The position numbers and the translations under genes are program-made. Below the pieces are notes generated by a model, which saw only the letters and a list, made by a program, of their open reading frames with translations, was not told where the DNA came from and did no database searches. This document shows positions 55,242 to 64,000 of a stretch of DNA of 64,000 nt, one piece after another. Location of the stretch: contig CM066738.1 of assembly GCA_033961575.1 (NCBI GenBank), positions 100,093,478 to 100,157,477 on the forward strand. Direction: 5' to 3'. The stretch is from Aselliscus stoliczkanus. Its lineage: Eukaryota > Chordata > Mammalia > Chiroptera > Hipposideridae. Numbering within the stretch: the first letter of the stretch is position 1; each line of letters opens with the position of its first letter.

Positions 55242-56540
55242 CTCATGTAGCACTACAAAATTTCTAATGAAAGACAATTCCCTACCCACACTCTGCCAGA
55301 GACAATCATTTTTAACTTCTGGCTGGTTTTTATATTCATTTTCATATTTCTAATAACATGTTTGTATTGCCATTTTTTTTGGTGTTCGGCTGGCTTAGGC
55401 ATTATCTATTGACTTCCTCATATGGGTGAAGACAATTTAACTCTCTTACATATACCACTCCCAGCACACGTTCTATCAACACACACTCTCACACTCCTCC
55501 ATTGGCCCGTCATAATTATATTTCCATTTACAGTTAAATCATATTCAGTGAGCACATCATAATGAGTATCGAAATCATCTTCACTGTTAAGCCATGGGGT
55601 ATGTTATGATTCCATTTCCTTTCTCAGAAGATGTTTGAAATTAATAATTGTCTTTTTTCCCCATATACTTTCTCCCTCCCCTCCCCCCCCACCCCCCACC
55701 CCACCCCCGCCATGGTCCTACTGTGAATTCAGTCCCCCACGTTTCTCACATAACCATAAACCTTCTCTCAGGGAACATGTAATGTATCAGTTTCCCTTTT
55801 CTCCCTTTGAGACATTCCTGGCTGCTGCCTCCTGTCCTTTTGTTTCAGGATGGATGGATCGCTGTCATGCAGGACTTCATTTCATCATCATCCTGAGAAT
55901 TCCTTTTGTTCTTCTACTGGGAGTTACCAGGAATTGCTCAGTGAACGGGCGCTTTGGTGGTGCTGTCTCCTGATTAGTACAGGATTAATGCCTTTTTGAG
56001 GGGAAGTGTTTCCATTCATGTATCATTTTAGAACAGGGTGTGACTAGTTCTGTAGAATTTGAACCTGAGGTGACAGAAAAAAATCATCTTTCTGATGTTT
56101 TCCTGGTCAGCCTCTCACCTGCTAGCTCAGAGTTCCACAAATTCCTCAAATACGTCAGGCGGTTCCCAGAGGCCAGCTTCGCAGTGAGGGCTCACAGACA
56201 GAGCTGCTAAGGACCAGGAGCAAGCACCTTCCATTCTTTTCCTGCTGCCACCAGTGGCTCGAAATATGCTGCATTCATGAAGAACTACTGTCTTCTATCA
56301 GGCATTGCCATCCCCAGGTCCTTGGAGTTTCAAAGCAAGGAAATCTGCCCTGGGGCTGTGAGAGAAGAAGTGTAGTTACAGAGGGGGGAAAAAAATAGTG
56401 TTGTTTTATTTTCAGGAGGGTCAAGATCACTGACATGTGGACTCTAGTATTCTACAGCATTTTTAGACCCCAAGAACGATCCATAAGGACAAGGAGTAGA
56501 GTTCACTGAAAAAAGCCCGTGCTATACTCAGGACAGCTCT
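55240..56540. other. Unassigned stretch with a C-rich tract
   Basis: No exon or definite repeat. A run of C tracts at 55673-55711 (blocks of 4-9 C separated by single A or T) could form a G-quadruplex on the minus strand. The 112-aa plus frame (55635-55973) contains the resulting poly-proline stretch and has no domain. Confidence 0.4.
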
Positions 56541-56551
56541 GTTCTCTAGCT

Positions 56552-56784
56552 CAGGGATTAGCAAACTGCAGTTTGCAAGCCACGTGCGGATCCTTGGGTA
56601 CCTACATGTGGCTCTGAAGAAAAATGGAAAATGAAAATTAAACTATCGTAATTTCATTTATAAAATATTTAAAGGATATTATTTACATAATGGTGATTTC
56701 ATTTGTTTTATGGCTCTTGAATAATTTTTAAATTGTTGTGAGGGACAGGATTGGCTCTTCCATCTCAATAGTTTGCCACCCCTG
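56552..56784. mobile_element. Non-autonomous hAT transposon with 8-bp TSD
   Basis: Left end CAGGGATTAGCAAACT; right end AGTTTGCCACCCCTG, whose reverse complement is CAGGGGTGGCAAACT. These are hAT-type terminal inverted repeats. The flanks are CTCTAGCT (56544-56551) and CTCTAGAT (56785-56792), an 8-bp duplication with one change, as hAT insertion makes. Internal 'tacatgtggctctgaagaaa' and 'gacaggattggctcttccat' resemble the inverted subterminal repeats of hAT families. No transposase frame in 233 bp. Confidence 0.85.
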
Positions 56785-56794
56785 CTCTAGATCC

Positions 56795-57645
56795 TTAAGG
56801 ACCTGATAACCCATAAAGCTTGTTGCTTCAATCTCTCTCTTTCCTTAGAATGAGGATGTTCCCAAGATGTTTCTCACATTCTCATGCATTCAGAATTCTA
56901 GCTGACTCTCCACTAAGGGAAATAAGCGCCAGTATTTAAAACACACACCCAAAAATGGTTGGCTTTTCAAGGTATGCTTCATCAGAAAGCAATTTTTAAA
57001 TCTCCGTGTATCAAAACTAAACAATCTGTGACATCTGACTGTAGGGCTCTGATCAGGAATTATTCAGATTCCATCCTGTGTGTGAAGGTTGCTTCCCTGA
57101 GTCTCAGCACTTAAGTCTTGTATAAGCGTGTGTCCTATGACTCACTTAAAATCATTTAATTTCTTTAAAATGTTGACAATCAAATGTTGGCAGGTGATGA
57201 TGTCTGCTGTGCTGGCTGGTCCTAGGCAATGCTGAGTAACAGCACGTGCAGGGCAGTCGTTTTCAAACGTTTTTGCCAAGTGTTTTTTTTTTTTTTTTTT
57301 AACTGTGATACCTTTAAAGTAGGAGTATCATGTGTGAAACAGAGGTTGGAGGAGCTGACCTGTTTATATCAATGGTGAGATCCCAGTGGCAGGTTTACAG
57401 GAAGCGAATGAAGTTAAACTTCAGGGAGCCTTCGAGGCCTTGCATCTGATTTTGTAGTTTTGTTTTGTTTTGTTTTCTTAAAGAGCCTACCCCTCCAATT
57501 GTATAAACTTCAGACTCCATGAAACCTGGCTCTACCTCTGGCAGCACCCCAGAGCCTCTCCCCTCCCTCTCTACTCTTCAGCCTCTCTCTGTGGAACCCA
57601 ACACTCTGTGAAACCAAATAAAAAACTTGGGAGGTGGTACAATCA
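56795..57645. other. Unassigned stretch
   Basis: No gene is supported. A T-run lies at 57282-57300 and a (TTTTG)n patch near 57455-57475. Confidence 0.35.
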
Positions 57646-57649
57646 TGCA

Positions 57650-57805
57650 CTAGGAATCATGAGACTGGCTCTGAGGCCTGTGTCAGCTACCAGCCGTGTG
57701 GGTGCCTCAGAGAGGTCATGTGACCTTTCTCGGACTTGGTTTTATTATCTATCAAATGGGTGTGTATGACCAGATAATCACCAAGGTCTCTTTCAAAACT
57801 CAAAA
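57650..57805 (+). repeat. MIR SINE fragment
   Basis: 'atgtgacctttctcggactt', 'ttattatctatcaaatgggt' and 'accagataatcaccaaggtc' match MIR. Diverged. Confidence 0.65.
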
Positions 57806-58269
57806 TCTTAGATCCGAAGTCCCCTGAAGCCATTTCCTATGTTCTCTCACAAGAGCTTGCATTCCAGGCTTGTTCTTCCTCCCTGAAGAGTTGGAAAACT
57901 TCAAGCCACTCCCCTGACATCCTGGGCCCTGCCTAGGCTCCACCCTGCCCACCTTCTTTAAGCAAAGACTTCAGCAATCATGATGGGAAGGCTCTCTCTT
58001 CTCCCCACAATTCAATATCTCTTCTCCCACTAGGTATCAGTTGAAAGAAATGACAGGTTATAGCTATATGTGTTGACTCCTCCAAGGGTTATCCTCATTT
58101 TATATAGAAGTTAATGTTTTATCTCAATGGCATAAGTTTTCAAGGGCGAAATTTTAGGCAGTGGCTGCAGAGAAGTCTGCGGAAAAGAGAACCTCTCAAG
58201 TCACAAGGTTGAAGGACACAAGAATCTGTCAACATGGGCACAAGAGGAACTTCATCTCACTCAGAATGT

Positions 58270-58800
58270 CATTTGCACTAACACAATTGTTTAGGTTCAA
58301 CAGTGGTGTGGTAGAGACTTCAGTTGCCCAGCTCAATATCCATTCTCCATTTCTTCCTTCGTCACAGACCCTGACATTATTTGGGGCAGCAATGTGCCCA
58401 GTGAAAGGACGACATAGCCCAGTCTCCCTTCAGCTAGATGTGGCTATGTGACTACGTCCTGGACAATGACGAAGGGTGTTGGGTCGGATGTCCAGGGAGG
58501 CTCTAAAAGTCAGTAAAACATGCCCTTTCCCTTAGTCTTCCCATCTACAATGTGGTCATGATGGCTGCAGAGCTGATCACCATCTAGGAAATGAGGGGAC
58601 TTGGAAAATAGAAGCCATTTACTGAGAAGGGTGGACCAGAGAGATACAAGGAGCGGGGCGCCCTAATGACATCGCAATGACACACCAGCTGAGACTGCCT
58701 CCCTCTGAACTTATTGTACGGGGAACACACAAGGCGTTGTGTGTTTAAGCCACCATTTTTCAGTTATCTCACTCATAGCTGAATACAATTCCTCACTGTG
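58270..58800. repeat. Ancient LTR-like repeat (tentative)
   Basis: 'cagctagatgtggctatgtg', 'acaatgacgaagggtgttgg', 'acaaggagcggggcgcccta', 'tgagactgcctccctctgaa' and 'gtgtttaagccaccattttt' occur in the order of an old mammalian LTR-like repeat. I cannot assign a family. Confidence 0.4.
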
Positions 58801-58974
58801 GTAAGGTAAGGCCATACGGTTAAGGTTCTACCTTTTAAAGAAAGAAGTCAGTAAGTAAAAATATAATGTATCCTATGAGATAAAAACAACCTTAAAACTC
58901 TCAACCAACCACCCATTTTATACAGAGGAAACTGAGGCCCGAGGGGAGGGTGTGGCAGAGCCAAGCAAACTCAA

Positions 58975-59615
58975 TAGTTTCAATGGCCCCCGGCACAGCC
59001 TGCTTTCCCATTTGAATTGTTCCAATTAAATGTAAATGCTTTTTAGCTATTAATAATGCCAAAGGACACTTTGTCAGAGATGACTGGCATTTTGAACATT
59101 TGCAGCTTAAAAAAAACCCAAAATAGGGCAGTATAAATCCATTTTCCTATACAATGTTTTATGGCTACTCACTCAAGGAGACATTCATTTAAACCCCAAA
59201 TCCCAGAAATTTAGACTGTGCATTCAAAGGAAAAAGGGAAAAAATGGAAACACCTTCCTATTAGCACTGGTGGATGATTGTTCCTCCCTACAGGGTAGAT
59301 GACAAGTGGGTCAATCACATGTCACCTGTGGTACCACCTGGAGTTGTTGAAGAAGGAAGTAAGGTTCCCAAAGCTGAGCAATGAGAACATGATCCCTGCT
59401 TCGGGGAAGCATGGGGTCATCTGCACGTGCCGACTCACGTTCTCTTTCCTCCCAAAGGGTCTGGCTCCCTTGCACCTCCCTCAGACCAATCTGTTTTGGC
59501 TGCTGTGGCTACAAAATCTTTCCTGGTCTGAGACTTTGTGAGCCATCTTTGGAAAGCTGGGATTTCATCTTTGTGGAGGGATTCGAGGCTGTTTGTTTCA
59601 TTTCTGTACTAAGGA
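58975..59615. other. Unassigned stretch
   Basis: No exon or definite repeat. Open frames of 80-84 aa overlap in two plus-strand phases and have no motif. Confidence 0.35.
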
Positions 59616-59619
59616 GCAT

Positions 59620-59795
59620 GTCCTGTGCACAAGCCCCAGTAGGAGAGCTGGGGGTACAACGATAATCATCACCCGGAGGGGAAGTATCCCTGAAGAGGAA
59701 GGCAGGGAGGAAGACATTCTTAGACGTGATTCATTCTTAGAAGTCACAGAAGGCTTCTTGAAGAAGGTGACATCTTAAACAGAGACCTGGAGGAG
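59620..59795 (-). repeat. L2 LINE fragment, reverse
   Basis: 'gaaggcttcttgaagaaggt', 'gacatcttaaacagagacct' and 'ggagga' match the antisense L2. Confidence 0.6.
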
Positions 59796-60000
59796 TTTCT
59801 TCTTCCTCTTAGTCATTGTTCGGTGGTAGCTGCTGTCATGTGACAGTTGCGCCCTTCAGTTCCATAGAGTGAGGTAGGTAGCAATCAGGTGGTTTGAAAA
59901 GAAAATGCCCCCTCTCTTCCATCTCTTGAAGTCTGCAGACAGTTCTATCTCATTTGCTCTGGAAAGAATCAGAAGTTAGGGGCAAGAGTGGGGCTAAGGG

Positions 60001-60387
60001 CCGGCCGACTGACTCAGTTAGTTAGAGCGCAAGCTCTGAGCAACAGGGTCGCTGGTTCGATTCCCACATGGGCCAGTGAGCTGCACCCAAGCTGAGCTGC
60101 CGCTGAGCTGCCAACAGGTGGCAGGATGGCTCAGCTGGTGAGAGCATGTGCTCCTTACAACAAGGTTGCTGGTTCCACTCCCACATGGGATGGTGGCTAT
60201 GCCCCCCCACAACTAAGATTGAACACGGCACCTTGAGCTGAGTGGCCACAAGCTGCCGACAGGTGGCCAATGGCGCTGGACATGGAGCTGAGCTAGCTGT
60301 GCCCTCCACAGCTAAGACTGAAGGACAACTTGGCTGTTCCTCTTCCCCAATTCCCCAATAAAATCTTAAAACAAAACAAAACAAAAA
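60001..60387 (+). mobile_element. Dimeric tRNA-derived SINE with 17-bp TSD
   Basis: Unit 1: 'ccgactgactcagttagtta' and 'gctggttcgattcccacatg'. Unit 2: 'caggatggctcagctggtga' and 'ttgctggttccactcccaca'. The tail is 'cttccccaattccccaataa' then 'aatctta'. A perfect 17-bp target-site duplication AAGAGTGGGGCTAAGGG is at 59984-60000 and 60388-60404. A CTCF-like CCAACAGGTGGCAGG lies at 60111-60125. This is among the best preserved multi-unit copies in the window. Confidence 0.93.
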
Positions 60388-60644
60388 AAGAGTGGGGCTA
60401 AGGGTCAGGGCTGCTTTTCTCCCCTGAGGACACTGTGTCAGGAAATGCCAAATTTGGCACCTTGGAGGTCAGGCCCATCGGCATATTCTGACAATGGGCA
60501 GCAGTGTTTATGGCCGTGGTATGTATGTATATGCGTGTACATGTAACTCTGAGATACAATTTTAAAACATGTAATTTACCCATTTAATGTATACCTTTTA
60601 GTGGGTTTTAGTATATTCATAGAGTTGATGCATTTATGTCTGAT

Positions 60645-60765
60645 TAAGATCTGCCTCCTCTCTAGGCTAACACTCTTTGAGGGTGGGCCATTGCTTGGTT
60701 TTGCTCACAACTGGATTCCTCTACCCCTCTACCTAACAGTGCCTGGATCATAAACACAGAAAGCA
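60645..60765 (+). repeat. L2 3' end scrap
   Basis: 'aacactctttgagggtgggc' and 'cctaacagtgcctggatcat' match the L2 3' end. Confidence 0.6.
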
Positions 60766-60774
60766 AGTAGGTAC

Positions 60775-60995
60775 CATTTATAGGAAGCCCCTTTAACCAG
60801 ACTCTTACATACACTAGCTCATGTAATCCCTGCAATAATCCTATGCAGAAGATATTGTTAGCTTCATTTTACCAATGAGATCAATGAAACTGAGAGAGTG
60901 TAAACAAATAACTGGCCCAAAGCTGGTAAGTGGAAGAGGAGGGTTCTATCCTGGGCCTATTGAGTTCTCAGTTCTAAGATCTTTCCACCAATATC
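60775..60995 (-). repeat. MIR SINE, reverse
   Basis: 'catgtaatccctgcaataat', 'agcttcattttaccaatgag' and 'gcccaaagctggtaagtgga' match the reverse-complement MIR over most of its length. Confidence 0.7.
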
Positions 60996-60999
60996 AGGC

Positions 61000-62040
61000 T
61001 GTTTCTGGAATCGAGAGCATCAATCACTTCCATTCAAGCCTCTGTTCACAAATGCTAATTAAACACAGCAAAAGAGCAAAAGGGACAAAAGTCTCTGCTC
61101 CAGGGAAAGCATAAACCAAGGGCTGCAGGGATCACAGAGAGAAAGCTCCCTGACACTTGAGACTCCTAAATACCTCCCCACCATTGGTCAGTTTCATTCT
61201 CTTTGGCTTGCTCGAGGTCACTTCTCACATGTCTCAATGGAGATAGAGTATTTCCTTTGGAATTTTCTTACATTGTTTAATTCTTGGGTGTCACCCTTTT
61301 TATTTCGGTCCAGCAAAGAGTTCACTGTTATTTCCTTTGGGAATTTTTTTCCCCTTTTCTTAGGGAGGCAGTAACTCTACCAGGAAAAACTGGTTACCAG
61401 AGCCAGTCGGCAGAGGTTGGCTGCTTTTGCAGAGTTGTCACTGAGGCGTTTCCACCTAAAGCGTCTCTGTCACTTTGAGGTGGCCTCAGAGCACATGCGA
61501 TCTCATCCTGGACCTGGCCCAGCAGCTTTTGCACTCTTTGTCATCACAGTGCTAGTTGCTGACTTCTGGTTAATGTAGTTAAGATATTAATAACTCTTTT
61601 TCAAACCAGGAATTTCCCAATGAATGCTACATGGGAGAAGGATGGTGGGTCAGACCCCTGGGGGTAGGTCATCTTCGTACTACAGTGACGGCCCATTTAG
61701 GGGAGTGACTTTTGCCCTCCCTAATGGACTCCTTTTGCTCTGAAGTGTTCTGGACATGCTCTTCTGCAATCAAAACAGCTGGGCCCCGTCTGGTTCTTAC
61801 AGAGATAAATTTACTAAAAATTAATGTCTCTATGCTGGCAACAGAATATTATTCATGCCACAGGGGGAGGCTCCGGGGATGAGGCTGCAGTTCCTCCCTG
61901 TGAAGTCTGGGACTTCCGGTCTCCCTCGGCCTTCAGTCCTTGGCCAGGACCACAGCGGCATCAAAGACTGCCCACATTCCTCCAAGAGGAGCCGGAGGCG
62001 CTGGACCCCCAAGCCCTTTCCCCAGGAAAGTAAAAAACAA
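61000..62040. other. Unassigned 1-kb stretch
   Basis: No exon or definite repeat. Overlapping 60-94 aa frames on both strands at 61824-62139 have no recognisable domain. Confidence 0.35.
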
Positions 62041-62057
62041 AAACCAAAACCATACTG

Positions 62058-62225
62058 GGGCCGCCGGTTAGCCCAGGTGGTGAGAGTGCAGTGCTCATTA
62101 CACCAAGGTTACCAGTTCAATCCCCACATGGCCCACTGAGCTGAGCCCGCCACAACTAGATTGAAATAACTACTTGACTTGGAGCTGATGGGTCTTGGAA
62201 AAACACACTGTCCCCTTCTCCCCAA
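62058..62225 (+). mobile_element. tRNA-Ile-derived SINE, monomeric
   Basis: 'gccggttagcccaggtggtg' (A box), 'tcattacaccaaggttac', 'cagttcaatccccacatg' (B box), body 'ttgacttggagctgatgggt', end 'cacactgtccccttctcccc' in which AATAAA is lost. Target-site duplication of about 16 bp ending CCATACTG at 62042-62057 and 62226-62241, with small differences. Confidence 0.88.
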
Positions 62226-62434
62226 AAACTAAACCATACTGTATGATATCATTTATATAACATTCTTGAAATAACAAAACTATAGGTATGGAGACTAGGT
62301 GAGTGACTGGCAGAGCTTGAGATGGGAGTTGAAGGCATATAAAAGGGGGACATGAGGCAGCCTTGTGGTGATGGAACAGTTCTCTATCTTAGAGGTTCTG
62401 GTGGTTACAAGAAGCTACATGTGATAAAATTGTG

Positions 62435-62440
<6 letters not shown>

Positions 62441-62469
<29 letters not shown>
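62441..62469. repeat. (CA)n microsatellite
   Basis: About 14 CA units. Confidence 0.95.
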
Positions 62470-62472
<3 letters not shown>

Positions 62473-62675
62473 TGTAAAATTGATGAAGTCTGAATAAGTT
62501 CTGTGGACTATGGATCATATCAATGTCAATTTCCCAGTTTTGATATTGTACTATAGATGTTATGACTAGGGGAGATTGGAGGTTGGACAGAGGGTATGCT
62601 GGACTTCCTTGTACATTTTTTTCTCCTGCAACTTATTGTGGATCTATCATTATTTCCAAATAAATGTTTTTCTTA

Positions 62676-62849
62676 CATTTTATTGGGGAACAGCCATGAT
62701 CATTGGTTACACATTGCTTTCATGCTACAATGGCATAGTTGACTCTTTTAAGAAGTGTGCAGCTCACAGTGGCCCATGCAGGGATTGAGCCGGCAACCTT
62801 GGTGTTATCAGCACCACGCTCTAATCAACTGAGCTAGCAGGTCATCCCC
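62676..62849 (-). mobile_element. Chimeric SINE: tRNA-Ile head with hAT-like 3' body, second copy
   Basis: On the minus strand: 'tgctagctcagttgattaga', 'gtgctgataacaccaaggtt', 'gccggctcaatccctgcatg', then the same special body as at 51357: 'agtcaactatgccattgtag', 'catgaaagcaatgtgtaacc', 'aatgatcatggctgttcccc', ending 'aataaaatgt' with AATAAA. The anticodon loop reads GAT here, against AAT in the other copy; both are isoleucine. No convincing target-site duplication, probably through decay of the AT-rich flanks. Confidence 0.88.
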
Positions 62850-63094
62850 AAGTAAAAAAAAATTTTAAAAATTTCAGTCGGGTATAAAGAATTTTTTTCT
62901 TAAATTTAAAATCACCTTAGGAGGATATTCATGTACATTTATAGAACGAATCTTTTATAACTAATTTAATTTGACAAGGATATCTACTCATAAATCTATC
63001 CTGCCAATTCAATTTCCTGTGTTCTCTTCTGCTAAATATAGTGTTAAACAGCATTTTTGGTATGATAATCATGGACTATGGTATTATTTTCTAG

Positions 63095-63182
63095 ATTTTG
63101 GCTAGCAGAATCTGGATATGATATGTGGGCAGTAACTGGATCAACTGGTTTGAACACTGTGGTTATTTGTGAACACCTCATG
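63095..63182 (+). other. Candidate internal exon, 88 bp (unsupported gene)
   Basis: An acceptor 'attattttctag' ends at 63094 and a consensus donor ATG then GTAAGTCT starts at 63183. Between them lie 88 bases, a normal exon size, with one plus-strand phase fully open (FWLAESGYDMWAVTGSTG...ending EHLM). The minus strand is also open through the same stretch (120 codons, 63044-63406), so openness is weak evidence. I do not recognise the protein. It could be a coding exon, a non-coding RNA exon, or a chance pairing of splice-like sites. Confidence 0.25.
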
Positions 63183-63658
63183 GTAAGTCTTGTTGGCGAG
63201 CTTCTGTGGTTCCCCATGGTGCTAGCAAACTTGCTCATCCTCGGGAAATTTGGAGTGTAATAAGTGTTTTTAATGACTGTTGCCTCCTGAACTTGATCTT
63301 TATTGCACTTGCCATATTTTCCAATACATCTGATACCTTCAAGTATGTCTTTAAAATAATGTGACTTTTTAAAAGCACACAATACCTCTGACCTGCTATT
63401 ATGCACCAGTTGTTTTGCTCATATTATCGTATTTAGGACTCACACTAATCCAATGCAAATGTGTTCTTCCTTTCTTAAAATATAAACATGTGAAGTTCTT
63501 TATCTGAATAAATGATCCCTGAACACTGTTATCTTAGCAATGTTACTATCATTTACAGCACTGTTAAATTCTCTTTTGGGGATTGTTTTCTGACCCTGAC
63601 CTATTCTTTTGACTGCTCTCTCAGTTGTAGAAAAATTTTCACCTTTTAAAGTTTAGAA

Positions 63659-63716
63659 TTTACCTACCTACCTACCTAACCTACCTATCCATCCATCTAC
63701 CCATCCATCCACTCAC
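63659..63716. repeat. (CCTA)n/(CATC)n simple repeat
   Basis: CCTA units pass into CATC units, both mixed with single-base changes. Confidence 0.9.
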
Positions 63717-63744
63717 CTATATCTATCTGTCATCAACAGTAATT

Positions 63745-63883
63745 CAGCACAAATTAAAACAATGAGGTAGTATTTTCTACTTGCTGTGTTAGAGAAATTC
63801 ACCTCCAATACCAGCAAGGATACTGAGAAATAGGAGCTGTGTGCAATGCCGAAAACAGTAGAAATTGCTACAACTTTTTGGAA

Positions 63884-63954
<71 letters not shown>

Positions 63955-64000
63955 CAAAGCTTTTAAAAATGTTCATCCCTCTCATTCTGCTTCTGGGCAC
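63745..64000 (+). repeat. L1M ORF2 3' end, cut by the window edge
   Basis: 'cacaaattaaaacaatgagg', 'tccaataccagcaaggatac', 'aactttttggaaagatatat' and 'attctgcttctgggcac' follow the 3' end of L1 ORF2 in sense orientation. A (TA)n tract at 63886-63951 has grown within it. The element continues past the right edge. Confidence 0.75.
63886..63951. repeat. (TA)n microsatellite inside L1
   Basis: More than 30 TA units with no interruption. Long TA tracts extrude cruciforms and are unstable. Confidence 0.97.

Noticed and set aside
54432..60387. Colugo origin, suggested by tRNA-Ile heads and by dimeric and trimeric SINEs
   Set aside because: The SINE bodies and tails fit horseshoe-bat-type SINEs better from memory. 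The question stays open because no database could be searched.
63044..63406. 120-codon minus-strand frame as a gene
   Set aside because: I see no motif or supporting signals. It overlaps the candidate plus-strand exon, so at most one of the two is real.

Overview
The window is eukaryotic, mammalian genomic DNA that is almost wholly non-coding. I found no complete protein-coding gene, no functional tRNA or rRNA gene, and no bacterial-type feature. The sequence carries ancient eutherian repeats (MIR, L2, MER5A, MER20, MLT1, L1M), dinucleotide microsatellites and one CpG island. On top of these lie about 21 copies of lineage-specific tRNA-derived SINEs that carry an AATAAA signal and often a TCTTT-like end. 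The SINE bodies (for example the 'ttgacttggagctga' and 'cacactgttccccaataaa' blocks) match what I remember of horseshoe-bat-type SINEs, and the young L1 3' ends look bat-like. My best guess is a yinpterochiropteran bat. This rests on memory rather than a search; a colugo (tRNA-Ile CYN SINEs that form dimers and trimers) is the main alternative.

Layout. 1-10 kb: old repeats (MIR, an ERV-type LTR, an MLT1 LTR), a dead mariner 3' half at 4.7-5.3 kb, and one long SINE at 7.7-8.1 kb with a 12-bp target-site duplication (TSD). 10-20 kb: SINEs, L1M blocks, and an L1 3' end at 15.25-16.48 kb split by two back-to-back SINEs. 20-31 kb: L2 blocks, microsatellites, MER5A/MER20 and more SINEs. 31-46 kb: the most heavily nested part, with a mariner MITE inside a dimeric SINE at 32.2 kb, a Tigger-like element at 33.2 kb, L2 split by L1 at 37-38 kb, and a SINE inside a SINE inside an L1 at 41.9-43.0 kb. 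47.3-49.3 kb: a strong CpG island with CCAAT and GC boxes and a near-consensus minus-strand splice donor, which is probably the promoter and first exon of a gene lying mostly outside or spread thinly through the window. 49.6-64 kb: further SINEs, including a trimeric copy at 54.4 kb and two copies of a chimeric SINE, a hAT element with an 8-bp TSD, a possible internal exon at 63.1 kb, and an L1 that runs off the right edge.

The most novel item is a SINE subfamily (51.36-51.53 kb plus strand, 62.68-62.85 kb minus strand) with a tRNA-Ile head joined to a 3' body that resembles an internal part of a hAT-Charlie DNA transposon. Next are a SINE-borne CTCF-like motif present in four copies, a short SINE form ending at the same internal point in four copies, and a 79-bp mariner MITE whose insertion site inside a SINE can be read exactly.
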